Both the position numbers and the translations under genes were made by a program. From the NCBI GenBank assembly GCA_017381865.1, contig JAFOBJ010000034.1, positions 1 through 41,291 of the forward strand: 41,291 bases of DNA. The letters are read 5' to 3'. Positions 1 to 8,241 of the stretch are shown here, piece by piece (the first letter of the stretch is position 1; each line of letters begins with the position of its first letter). Source of the DNA: Bacteroidales bacterium. GTDB taxonomy: Bacteria; Bacteroidota; Bacteroidia; Bacteroidales; F082. Under the pieces are notes generated by a model that ran no database searches, was not told the DNA's origin, and worked only from the letters and a program-made list of their open reading frames with translations.

Positions 1-1
1 A

Positions 2-256
2 ATCGATATGCATTGTTTCGAATATGTTGAAGATGGAATCCTATATGACGGATACATTTTTCCAAGCGAAACTTTCTCAGGTAAAGGAAATATCGGGAAT
101 ATTGAGGTGTCCTGCATAAACCCGGAGGCACAGGTACAGTTTCATCTTGGATATGAATATGATGAAAATGATGTCCATGACGTTCTGTTGTTATGCAAAA
201 CTTTCAATCTTGATATACCAGAGCAGTATCTTTTCGACTCCTGCTCCACACTCTGA
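2..256 (+). CDS. C-terminal end of an unidentified protein (5' truncated)
   Basis: The reading frame is open to the left edge of the window, so this is probably the last 84 or so residues of a longer gene whose start lies outside. The visible part is acidic and has no recognisable domain, signal peptide or membrane segment. It ends in LFDSCSTL. An overlapping frame (147-374) is also open, but its composition looks non-coding. I do not recognise the family, and a decayed gene end cannot be excluded. Confidence 0.45.
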   Translation: MDMHCFEYVEDGILYDGYIFPSETFSGKGNIGNIEVSCINPEAQVQFHLGYEYDENDVHDVLLLCKTFNLDIPEQYLFDSCSTL

Positions 257-584
257 TAATATCGTTCATCTTGGCGAGGATAAGATATCAGTTTTAAGGT
301 GTTTAAGAAGAAGAGGTTGGCTGGTGAGAAAGTATCATCATATAGGTATAGTGCTATCTGTGAAAAATTTATAGAGAGTGGGTTTTGAGGTATTTTCAGG
401 TCAATTAAAAATATATTTCGGCATTGCCCAATGAGGCATTGACTGCCCTTATACTGCCCCAATGGGATAGTCTGTTATATGTTTGTGGTTATTAGAGAGT
501 AATGGGGGTGTGAGTATTTTTCAATGAAGATGAATATTAAGAAAAAATAATGGTTTATAACCATGTAAACCATTGAAAATCAAA
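257..584. other. gene-free stretch
   Basis: No convincing gene is seen here. The stretch holds short repeated words around 420-470 (CAATGAGGCATTGAC, CCCAATGGG) and a small inverted repeat at 550-573 (TGGTTT/AAACCA). It may be the eroded remains of the gene ending at 256. Confidence 0.35.
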
Positions 585-624
585 GAGAGCGTATGAGTGG
601 AATTTACTTGTACGCTCTTTTTTT
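585..624 (+). terminator. rho-independent terminator
   Basis: An 8-bp stem AGAGCGTA/TACGCTCT (586-593 with 611-618) encloses a 17-nt loop and is followed by a run of seven T (618-624). It would end transcription arriving from the left. Its T-run doubles as the -33 element of the next promoter. Confidence 0.75.
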
Positions 625-652
625 GCTTGTTTGAGAAAATTTTATAATTTTG
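621..652 (+). promoter_or_regulatory. Bacteroidota-type promoter
   Basis: TTTTG (621-625) is followed by exactly 19 bases and then TAATTTTG (645-652), matching the TTTG-N19-TAnnTTTG consensus of the main Bacteroidota sigma factor. The start of transcription would be near 657, about 22 bases before the ATG at 679. Confidence 0.7.
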
Positions 653-678
653 AGCTGTATTACATTAAAAATTTAGTT

Positions 679-1254
679 ATGAAACGTTTAATAATCACTC
701 TATTTATCTGCTTGTTCTCTGCATCAGGCATTGTTAATGCACAGGTAAATCAATCTAGATGGGCTAATGAGTGGAGGTATGCATTTTCAAAAGAAGGAAT
801 GAAAGAATGGAGACCAGAGTTTACATTAAAGAGATCTGGTGGTTTTTTCACAGAAAGAAGGATGCTTACTGGTGGTGTAAGGGTAGATGAAAAACGTTCT
901 TTTGCTTTGTATCTCGGGCAAGGAGATCAATGGATAGATCATGTGCCAGCTAGTGTATATTCAATAAGAACAGGTATTTCTTTTCGCAGATACTGGCATC
1001 TTGGAGCTCGAAAGACTTTTGCATTTTACAGCGATTTGAGTGCTGGCATTGGTTGGGTGTATAAAATTGATGGTGGATACCATGAAACACCTGATGGAGA
1101 GATCTATAGGATTTCAGAAGAGGTCGGTGATATGTTGTTTGAGGTATTGTGGCAACCGGGTTTTCGTGTCAGATTTTATAAAAATATTCATATGTTCTTC
1201 GGACCGACCTTAGCAACAGATTGTATAGGCATTCATTTTGGAGTTGGCTTCTAA
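679..1254 (+). CDS. secreted/outer-membrane beta-barrel-like protein, unknown function
   Basis: The protein has 191 residues and begins with a clear Sec signal peptide (MKRLIITLFICLFSASGIVNAQ, cleavage after NA). The ATG at 679 is chosen because an upstream TTG at 631 lies within the promoter. The mature part alternates polar and aromatic residues, has several Gly/Phe-rich strands, and ends with a terminal Phe (FGVGF), all typical of small outer-membrane barrels of Bacteroidales. There is no catalytic motif. It stands alone, with its own promoter and a gene on the opposite strand downstream. The assignment to the outer membrane is inference from signal peptide and strand pattern. Confidence 0.65.
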   Translation: MKRLIITLFICLFSASGIVNAQVNQSRWANEWRYAFSKEGMKEWRPEFTLKRSGGFFTERRMLTGGVRVDEKRSFALYLGQGDQWIDHVPASVYSIRTGISFRRYWHLGARKTFAFYSDLSAGIGWVYKIDGGYHETPDGEIYRISEEVGDMLFEVLWQPGFRVRFYKNIHMFFGPTLATDCIGIHFGVGF

Positions 1255-1287
1255 ATCATTTTCTGAGATTTTGAAATTCTGAGTTTC

Positions 1288-1728
1288 TTAAAAAAGTCCC
1301 ACAATTTTCTCCAGCCATTCTTTGTCGGTTTCATCAAATGTGGCAAGTTTCTCACTGTCGATATCTAAAACCGCAACAACTTGATTTTCTTTAAATATCG
1401 GTACGACAATCTCACTCTGTGATGCGCTGCTACAAGCAATGTGTCCTGGAAACTCATGGACGTCCTTAACGACAATTGTCTGTGCTTCTTTCCATGAAGT
1501 GCCGCAAACTCCTTTGCCATAAGCTATTCTCGTACAAGCAACTGGACCTTGAAACGGACCTAAAACTAGCTCGTTGTCAATCACACGATAAAAGCCAGTC
1601 CACCAGAATCTGAATGCCTCATGTATGATGGCAACTACATTCGCCATATTGGCGATTTCATCTTTTTCCTTACCTAATAATGCCTTGATTTGTTCGTAAA
1701 GAAGCTGATATTTTTCTGTTTTCTTCAT
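1288..1728 (-). CDS. msrC: free methionine-(R)-sulfoxide reductase, GAF domain (fRMsr)
   Basis: This 146-residue single-GAF-domain protein should reduce free L-methionine-(R)-S-oxide in the cytoplasm, using thioredoxin as donor. The three family cysteines are present at residues 65, 75 and 99 (ACTRI, GVCGT, IACSS). Their spacing of 10 and 24 equals that of the yeast enzyme as I recall it. The start MKKTEK is preferred over an upstream ATG at 1785, because the extra 19 residues are not part of the family. It is a single gene, convergent with the secreted protein gene to its left. The symbol follows the E. coli enzyme. Confidence 0.85.
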   Translation of the reverse strand: MKKTEKYQLLYEQIKALLGKEKDEIANMANVVAIIHEAFRFWWTGFYRVIDNELVLGPFQGPVACTRIAYGKGVCGTSWKEAQTIVVKDVHEFPGHIACSSASQSEIVVPIFKENQVVAVLDIDSEKLATFDETDKEWLEKIVGLF

Positions 1729-1871
1729 AAATTGTAATGTATGACGAGCAAAAATAATAAAAATATTCTTAAAAACTTTTAACATTTGCCATTAGTCTTT
1801 AGCCTTTAGATAAAGTTTCTTCCCGTTAACTTTCAATTTGATAGCATAAAAGTTAAAAATAGTTAAAATCC

Positions 1872-1902
1872 TTGACAAGAGTATTTTTCTGTTATACTTT
1901 TG
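1872..1902 (+). promoter_or_regulatory. Bacteroidota-type promoter for the T9SS cargo gene
   Basis: TTG (1872-1874) is followed by 20 bases and then TACTTTTG (1895-1902). Transcription would start near 1907, giving a leader of about 26 bases before the ATG at 1933. Confidence 0.7.
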
Positions 1903-1932
1903 CAATCGAAACTTTAATAAAAACCAATATTT

Positions 1933-4932
1933 ATGAGAACTAGAAATTTACTTTTCTTAGTCGCTTGTTTAATATTTTCATTAAACGTAAAAGCGCAGGA
2001 CGGTTATCAAAGAGTAACAGATTTGTCCCAAATCCAGAATGGTAGCAGTGTTATTTTTGCTGCTCGTCATGATTCACTGTCAACAATAAGTTATTATGCT
2101 ATGACCAACGATGCTCAAGGGAAGCCTCAGGGTGTCTTGTTTGCAGCTACAGATTATGGTGATGGTGTAGAGCTCCCGAAAGAAATAGTTGATAATGAGT
2201 CGCTTTATTCTTGGACGGTTGGTTTGTCAGGTGATGGATTCACTTTTATTAATTCTAAAGGAGACATGATTGGTTATGGTAGTAGTGGTACTGATTTTGT
2301 CAAAAATGGAGCTAATTCTACATGGACTATTACAGCTGCTGTTTCTGGAGGAGGGACATCTGTTCCTAATCATAACGCATTTGTTATTACCAATGTTGGC
2401 GTGTCAAATCGAAGTATCGCTTTTAGAAAATATAGTGGCGATGCTGTATATGAGAAGTTTGCTCCTTATGCAAACTCAGCAACTAATATCGGTGGTAATA
2501 TTTACTTCTTTTACATCGATATTTTTGTGAAATCATCAGAAGTGACACCTGTTGTTTCATTGCCTAAGTTTACTCCTATATCTGGGAATTATACATCAGC
2601 ACAAAATGTTACAATCTCTTGTGATACAGAAGGTGCTGTTATACATTACACTCTTGACGGAAAGGCTCCGACAGAAGAAAGTAGTGTTTATTCAACACCG
2701 ATAGAAGTGTCAGAAACTACGATGATTAAAGCCTTTGCAAAGAAAGATGGTATGAAAGATAGTGGGGTGGCCACTGCAACATTTAAAATCATAGAAACTG
2801 TAGACGTTTCTTTCTACGACAATGGAAAGTTGTTGAAAACTATGAAACTAGCAAATGGCGATGCTGTTGGAGAACTTCCAGTCGCTGTAGCTCCAGAAGG
2901 ATTTGCTTTTAGCGGATGGACTGATGGTGAAATTATAGGTGCTGTTAATGAAATTCCTAATATAATTGCTTCGTCAACAATTATTAGTGAAGATGTAGAA
3001 TTACATGCAGTATTTTCTATTACTAATGAAAATTGTGTTGAAACAGAAGTGACATCATTGTCTAAATCTGATGACGTAATAATAGCAATCTCTAAAAATG
3101 GTAAATATTATGCAATGTCTCAAAATAAAGGAACTAGCGGACAACCAACAACGAAAGAATTAATCGTGTCTAATGCTACAATTGAGAGTACATTGTCAGA
3201 TGATATTAAATGGAATATCACATATAATAATGGAGATATGATTATTTGTCCTAAAGGTAATGAGGAAGTTTGGTTGTATTGTACATCAGGAAGTAATAAT
3301 AATTCCGTTAGAATTGGAACTAATGCCGATAATAATGTATTTGAATTGAAATCTGTAGAAATAGAAGGTGTTGTTTATTCTAATTATTTGTATAACAAAA
3401 CGACAGAACGATTTGTAGGCGTGTATTATGATGATGACTTGGCTGTTGATTGGAGAGCTTATAAACTTACAGCATCTGGATCATTCCCTACAAATATCAA
3501 AGAACAGACATATCATTTCTTTAAGTCGGAAGGGGTAAGTTATTATTGTACAAATATTGATATTCCTAAGGCTCAGACTATTGCGACAAATACTATTTGG
3601 GAAAATGTTAGTGTGATGAATCAGATTATTATTGAGAATGGAGCTACATTAACAATTAGTGGAATTATAACATGTACGAATGCAGATAATCTTATTATCA
3701 AGGAAGGTGGACAACTTTTGCACAATAATAAAGGTGTGATGGCTACTATTGAAAAAGAGATTCAAGGTTACGGAACTACTGACGAAGGATGGTATACAAT
3801 CAGTTCGCCTCTTGTTAAAGATGTTGAATTGTCTGATGTGAAAGATTTAATCCCAACAACAAATGACTATGATCTTTATCGTTATGATGAGCCAACAAGT
3901 TATTGGGAAAATATAAAAGATGAGACAAATAATTTTACCACTTTTGAAGCCGGAAGAGGTTATCTCTACGCTAATAAATATGATGCGACAATTTCATTTG
4001 TTGGAGAAGTTAATAGTGAATCAAAGAGTTATAATCTTACAAAAACAGATGGGATAAACCTCTCCGGATTTCATTTAATAGGAAATCCATTTACTCACAA
4101 CATTTATAAAGGAGCAGATGCTGCTATTGATGATGAAAATCTTGTTGAAGGTTATTATACACTATCGAATAGTGGCGCATGGGAAGTTAATGTTTCAAAT
4201 GAGAAGCCAATAGCCCCTTGCCAAAGTATTCTTGTAAAGACAATAAAATCAGGAGATATTGTGATAAATAAAACCAATCAGTTTTCATCGCAAAGGTCTG
4301 ACGATGATGAAATGTTGATGGTCAATGTGTCAAATAAAAATTATGAAGATAAAGCTTATGTCTCTTTTGGTAAAACTTATGGTTTAGAAAAAGTTGCTCA
4401 TCAGAATAAAGATATTCCAATGGTGTACTTCCCAGTTGATAAGGTGAATTATGCAATTGCAGTATTAGATTCAGATATAGAAGAAATTCCACTTTCATTT
4501 GTGCCTAAGACAATGGGTGAATATACCATCAGTATCAATTGTGGTAATAAAATGTTTGATAATGTGTATCTTGTTGATAATAAGACAGGAACTGTGACAA
4601 ATATGTTGACTGATGATTATACATTTGTTGCTACTACAAATGATACTCCTGATCGTTTTATTATTAGATTAAGTGAAGGTTTTTCATTAAGTGAACATTA
4701 TTATAGTTGTGAGAGATTTGCCTATGTTGATAACGGTAAGTTGATGCTCGATGATATTTCTGATAATGCTGTACTTGAAGTTTATGACGTTATGGGAAGA
4801 AAGGTCGATTGTAATATTATAAAGGGTAATAACGGACCTTGTTATGTTGAAATTGGCAATATACAGACAGGACTATATATCATAAAAGTGTCAGATAAGA
4901 AAGGTATTAGAATTCAAAAAATAGTTCTTTAA
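1933..4932 (+). CDS. large secreted surface protein with chitobiase-type Fn3-like domain and T9SS type A sorting domain
   Basis: This 999-residue protein starts with a Sec signal peptide (LLFLVACLIFSLNVKAQ). Residues of roughly 210-285 resemble the CHB_HEX_C domain (GAVIHYTLDGKAPTEESSVY, then IKAFAKKDGMKDS), a beta-sandwich often found in surface glycosidases and adhesins. A repeat-like strand region follows (SFYDNGKLLKTMKLANGD). The last 80 or so residues form a type A C-terminal sorting domain (VLEVYDVMGRKV ... GLYIIKVSDKKGIRIQKIVL), the signal recognised by the type IX secretion system. No catalytic domain was recognised. The protein is therefore predicted to be exported across the outer membrane and attached or released. 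Its promoter is directly upstream, and a small membrane-tail protein follows after a hairpin. Confidence 0.8.
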   Translation: MRTRNLLFLVACLIFSLNVKAQDGYQRVTDLSQIQNGSSVIFAARHDSLSTISYYAMTNDAQGKPQGVLFAATDYGDGVELPKEIVDNESLYSWTVGLSGDGFTFINSKGDMIGYGSSGTDFVKNGANSTWTITAAVSGGGTSVPNHNAFVITNVGVSNRSIAFRKYSGDAVYEKFAPYANSATNIGGNIYFFYIDIFVKSSEVTPVVSLPKFTPISGNYTSAQNVTISCDTEGAVIHYTLDGKAPTEESSVYSTPIEVSETTMIKAFAKKDGMKDSGVATATFKIIETVDVSFYDNGKLLKTMKLANGDAVGELPVAVAPEGFAFSGWTDGEIIGAVNEIPNIIASSTIISEDVELHAVFSITNENCVETEVTSLSKSDDVIIAISKNGKYYAMSQNKGTSGQPTTKELIVSNATIESTLSDDIKWNITYNNGDMIICPKGNEEVWLYCTSGSNNNSVRIGTNADNNVFELKSVEIEGVVYSNYLYNKTTERFVGVYYDDDLAVDWRAYKLTASGSFPTNIKEQTYHFFKSEGVSYYCTNIDIPKAQTIATNTIWENVSVMNQIIIENGATLTISGIITCTNADNLIIKEGGQLLHNNKGVMATIEKEIQGYGTTDEGWYTISSPLVKDVELSDVKDLIPTTNDYDLYRYDEPTSYWENIKDETNNFTTFEAGRGYLYANKYDATISFVGEVNSESKSYNLTKTDGINLSGFHLIGNPFTHNIYKGADAAIDDENLVEGYYTLSNSGAWEVNVSNEKPIAPCQSILVKTIKSGDIVINKTNQFSSQRSDDDEMLMVNVSNKNYEDKAYVSFGKTYGLEKVAHQNKDIPMVYFPVDKVNYAIAVLDSDIEEIPLSFVPKTMGEYTISINCGNKMFDNVYLVDNKTGTVTNMLTDDYTFVATTNDTPDRFIIRLSEGFSLSEHYYSCERFAYVDNGKLMLDDISDNAVLEVYDVMGRKVDCNIIKGNNGPCYVEIGNIQTGLYIIKVSDKKGIRIQKIVL

Positions 4933-4943
4933 ATCTGGAATTT

Positions 4944-4988
4944 GAGAATCTAGCATCTCTTTTGGGGTTTCTAGATGCTACGATTCTC
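4944..4988 (+). terminator. long intergenic hairpin (terminator-like, no T-run)
   Basis: GAGAAT and TAGCATCT (4944-4958) pair with AGATGCTA and ATTCTC (4973-4988) around a 14-nt loop, interrupted by a small bulge. No T-run follows, so it may weaken read-through or protect the 3' end of the large upstream message rather than end it fully. Confidence 0.55.
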
Positions 4989-5013
4989 TATTCTAATATT
5001 AAGAGGAAATGTC

Positions 5014-5277
5014 ATGAAAAAATGTATAATTGCGATATTGTTAGTATTTGTAATAGAGTTTGCTTCAAAAGCTCAGTCAGACGGCTTTTTTATGTATAAT
5101 AGGGGATATAAATACATTGAAGATGATGAGTATGAAATGGTGTTATTGCCTAAACAACATGGATCGGAATATAATTATTACGCAGATAATGCGCCATTAG
5201 AATCTGGGTGTTTGTTGTTGCTTGGAATGGGGTTAGTTTATATGAAATTTAAATACAAGCAAAAAACAGAGGCTTAA
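5014..5277 (+). CDS. small secreted protein with C-terminal hydrophobic/basic tail
   Basis: The protein has 87 residues. The ATG at 5014 is chosen because it starts a good signal peptide (MKKCIIAILLVFVIEFASKAQ) and follows AAGAGGAAATG. The C-terminus has three parts: a short polar motif (NAPLESG), a hydrophobic stretch (CLLLLGMGLVYM) and a basic tail (KFKYKQK). That layout is like sorting signals of the PEP-CTERM or LPXTG kind, although the motif is neither. The middle is short, aromatic and charged. It lies just downstream of a T9SS cargo gene. The function is unknown. Confidence 0.6.
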   Translation: MKKCIIAILLVFVIEFASKAQSDGFFMYNRGYKYIEDDEYEMVLLPKQHGSEYNYYADNAPLESGCLLLLGMGLVYMKFKYKQKTEA

Positions 5278-5346
5278 TATATAAGACGTTCTTTGATATA
5301 TTGCACATTTATTTTTGAATTATTTGAAGACACAAAGCAAGTTGCT

Positions 5347-5381
5347 AAAAAAAAGAACTCAAGATAAATACCTTGAGTTCT
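5347..5381 (-). terminator. rho-independent terminator of the dipeptidase gene
   Basis: Read on the - strand, a 10-bp perfect stem AGAACTCAAG/CTTGAGTTCT with an 8-nt loop is followed by a run of eight T. It sits 25 bases after the stop of the M3 peptidase gene. Confidence 0.85.
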
Positions 5382-5405
5382 GATATCTGAATGTTTTGAG
5401 TTTTA

Positions 5406-7433
5406 TTATATGATTCCTAATTGTTTCAAAAGAGCTTCAGGTTCTGGATCATGACCTCTGAAGTTGCGATATAAAACAGCGGGGTCAATGCTGTCGCCTT
5501 TTGTAAGCAATTCTCTAAATGAAGATGCTACATCTTTATTAAAGATGCCTTTTTCTTTGAAAAGAGAGAATCCGTCTGCTGCTAATACTTCCGCCCATTT
5601 GTATGAATAATATCCGGCGCTGTAGCCTCCTGAGAATATATGAGAGAATGCTGTTGAAATTATACATTCTGGAATAGAAGGAAGTACATTGGTTGCTGAT
5701 AATGCATGTTTTTCAAATGACAGAGGGTCTTCTTCAAAGATTTCTGTAAGGGTATGCCATGCCATATCTAAGATGCCAAATTGTAACTGGCGAATGTGAT
5801 AATATGCTGATAAATAATTTTTTGATTCTACGATTTTCTCGATTAACTCATTTGGTATAGTTTCTCCAGTTAAATAGTGTTTGGCAAATGTGTTAAGATA
5901 TTCGGGTTCGTAACACCAGTTTTCCATTATCTGTGATGGAAGTTCTACGAAGTCATGGTCGACGCTTGTACCTGTCATGGATTCATATTTTCCTTTTGTT
6001 AAGATTCCATGCAGTGCGTGTCCGAACTCGTGTAATAATGTGGTGAATTCGTCGTGGGTGATAAGAGAAGGAGTGTCAGCTGTCGGTTTTGTGAAGTTTG
6101 TGACGATGCTGATGAGCGGACGTTCATCAATATCATTAAATATTCTTTGACCTTTAAACTCTGTCATCCATGCTCCACCACGTTTGCTTTCACGAGGGAA
6201 GAAATCAGCATAAAATAAAGCAAGATGTGAGCCGTCATTGTCTGTTATATCATAAACCTGAACATCTTTATGATATACCGGGATGTCTGTTAATTTGTTG
6301 AATGTTAATCCATAAAGTTTGTTGGCTAGATTGAATATGGCTTCGATACAGTGCTCGAGTTGGAAGTAAGGTTTCAATTGTTCGTCATTTAAGTCATATT
6401 TCTCTAGACGTAATTTTTCGGAATAGAAACTGAAGTCCCAAGGCATGATGCATTCATCTTCGAAACCATTTGCTTTGGCGTAGACATTGAGATCTGCGAC
6501 TTCTTGTCTAGCCTTTGGTAGCGCTGGCGTTAAGAGCTTGTTTAGAAAATCATTGATGGCATTAGGGCTTTTTGCCATACGTCTTTCAGTTTTGTATTCG
6601 GCGTAATTGGTATATCCTAGAAGTTTGGCAGTCAGGATGCGTAACTCGGCGATACGTTTTATTATTTTACTGTTGTCGAGTTCGCCTCCAAATGCACGAG
6701 TGTTGTAGGCACGATACATTTTCTCACGAAGGTCGCGACGTTGGCTAAACTTCATAAAAGGAATATAGCTAGGAGCCGTCAGATTAAAAAGCCATCCATC
6801 TAAACCTTTGTCTTTTGCGGCATCAGCGGCTTGTTCTCTGACGTAATTAGGTAAACCGATTAAATCATTCTCGTCAGTAATGTTTAGCGAAAAAGCATTG
6901 GTCGCAGCGAGTACGTTTTTGCCAAATTGTAATGACAAGAGTGATAGTTCTTCAATATACTTGCTATATATTTTTTTGTTTTCTGATGATAGGTTGGCTC
7001 CATTGCGAGCGAAGCCTTCGTATGTCTTTTCGAGTAGTCTTGTTTCTTCAGCACTTAGGTTCATGGCATATTTCTGGTTATAAATTTTGTTCACGCGTTG
7101 AAACAGACTCTCGTTTAGACTAACATACATGGAAAATTCTGTTGTCAAAGGAGTTATCTCCTCTGCAATATTTTGCATTTCTTCGTTGGTGCTAGCTTCC
7201 AACAAATTATAAAAGATATGACTGACGTGATTTAACGTTGAACCAGCATATTCTAAAGCCTCGATGGTGTTTTCGAAAGTAGGTTCGTCAGGGTTGTTGA
7301 TGATAGTGTCTATTTCTACTTTAGCTTCTGCTATGGCTTGCTTGAATGCTGGAATATAATGTTGATTTTCAATCTTGTCGAATTGAGGTGCGCCGTATGG
7401 CAATTTCGATGTTGTTAAAAGAGGATTGTTCAT
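5406..7433 (-). CDS. dcp: M3-family peptidyl-dipeptidase / oligopeptidase
   Basis: This 675-residue protein has the length and motifs of Dcp/oligopeptidase A-type M3 zinc peptidases. The metal-binding motif HEFGHALHG (H468, E469, H472) is followed about 25 residues later by the third-ligand region ELPSQIMENW. Family blocks GGAWMTEFKGQ and HIFSGGYSAGYYSYKWAEVLAADGFSLF are also present. There is no signal peptide, so it is probably cytoplasmic, trimming dipeptides or short peptides. It follows the AlkD-like gene on the same strand after about 100 bases and has its own terminator. Dcp and OpdA/PrlC are hard to separate by eye. Confidence 0.88.
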   Translation of the reverse strand: MNNPLLTTSKLPYGAPQFDKIENQHYIPAFKQAIAEAKVEIDTIINNPDEPTFENTIEALEYAGSTLNHVSHIFYNLLEASTNEEMQNIAEEITPLTTEFSMYVSLNESLFQRVNKIYNQKYAMNLSAEETRLLEKTYEGFARNGANLSSENKKIYSKYIEELSLLSLQFGKNVLAATNAFSLNITDENDLIGLPNYVREQAADAAKDKGLDGWLFNLTAPSYIPFMKFSQRRDLREKMYRAYNTRAFGGELDNSKIIKRIAELRILTAKLLGYTNYAEYKTERRMAKSPNAINDFLNKLLTPALPKARQEVADLNVYAKANGFEDECIMPWDFSFYSEKLRLEKYDLNDEQLKPYFQLEHCIEAIFNLANKLYGLTFNKLTDIPVYHKDVQVYDITDNDGSHLALFYADFFPRESKRGGAWMTEFKGQRIFNDIDERPLISIVTNFTKPTADTPSLITHDEFTTLLHEFGHALHGILTKGKYESMTGTSVDHDFVELPSQIMENWCYEPEYLNTFAKHYLTGETIPNELIEKIVESKNYLSAYYHIRQLQFGILDMAWHTLTEIFEEDPLSFEKHALSATNVLPSIPECIISTAFSHIFSGGYSAGYYSYKWAEVLAADGFSLFKEKGIFNKDVASSFRELLTKGDSIDPAVLYRNFRGHDPEPEALLKQLGII

Positions 7434-7468
7434 AGTATTTATTATATGTATTTGTTGTTAATAAAGGA

Positions 7469-7476
7469 CAAATGTA
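7469..7476 (-). promoter_or_regulatory. -7 promoter element for the dipeptidase gene
   Basis: TACATTTG on the - strand lies 35 bases upstream of the ATG at 7433. No good -33 TTTG is found 19-20 bases further up, so this is a partial match. Confidence 0.4.
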
Positions 7477-7533
7477 TAAAATAACTTTGAATAAAAAATT
7501 GTCAATGAATGATGGAAGTATATTGGCTAAATA

Positions 7534-8241
7534 TTATTTCATTAATTCTTGTCGTGTTTCTTTGTCGAATTTTTCTATTGAATATCGCAACATTGTTCTT
7601 GGCATCATTGTTTTGTGTTCCATAATAAAATCGTATAGTCGTTTCGGATTTCGTTTGCCAGCTTCGCGTAACATCCAACCTATTGCCTTGTGCATTAAGT
7701 CGTGTTTGTGATGCATCATTTTTTGAGATAGTAGATAAGTGTCGTCTAAGTCGTTGTTTCTGATGAATGTCAGTGTTGAGACTATGGCAATTCTGTTGTC
7801 CCAGAGCAAGTCGCTTTCTGCTAGTCGGTAAAGTATGTCGCGTTTTCTGTCGAGAAGAAATTTGCCTACTATTTGTGGTGCGCTTAAATCTACCAAGTCC
7901 CAATTGTTGATATATCTTGTCTGTGATAGATAGAAGTCGAAGGTGTCTTGTGTTACTTCTTTTTTGGAATTGTTGACAAGAATCAACAAAGCGCACATTC
8001 GCATCTCGTGCCAAGGACTGTGTATCAATTCCTTAATGACATTAAAACTGACATTACTGAATTCTTTTGCTACTTCTCTGATATTTGGAACGGTGACTCC
8101 AAGGAATTTGTCGCCTTCTCCATATTGACCTTTGCCGGTCTTGAAGAAACGTGGTAAAACGATTTTCTTTTCTTCGTCAGAACGAGCGACTAAAGCGTTG
8201 TATATTTGGTTTGTCATATTTTTAGTTAAGTTTATGTTCAT
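7534..8241 (-). CDS. DNA alkylation repair protein, AlkD-like (HEAT-repeat glycosylase)
   Basis: This protein of 235 residues (or 227 if it starts at MTNQIYN) has the AlkD family pattern: FLGVTVPNIREVAKEF near the N-terminus, HEMRMCALLILV, NNWDLVDLSAPQIVG, HKAIGWMLREAGKRNP and a C-terminal MPRTMLRYSIEKF. AlkD enzymes remove alkylated bases such as 3-methyladenine and 7-methylguanine using a curved stack of HEAT-like helices. The ATG overlaps the stop codon of the upstream transporter gene (TAATG), so the two are likely translated from one message. Confidence 0.85.
   Translation of the reverse strand: MNINLTKNMTNQIYNALVARSDEEKKIVLPRFFKTGKGQYGEGDKFLGVTVPNIREVAKEFSNVSFNVIKELIHSPWHEMRMCALLILVNNSKKEVTQDTFDFYLSQTRYINNWDLVDLSAPQIVGKFLLDRKRDILYRLAESDLLWDNRIAIVSTLTFIRNNDLDDTYLLSQKMMHHKHDLMHKAIGWMLREAGKRNPKRLYDFIMEHKTMMPRTMLRYSIEKFDKETRQELMK

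Noticed and set aside
147-374. open frame overlapping the cut-off first gene
   Set aside because: It has no signal, no start context and a low-complexity N-terminus (MDMNMMKMMSM). It is more likely the shadow frame of the gene ending at 256 plus non-coding DNA.
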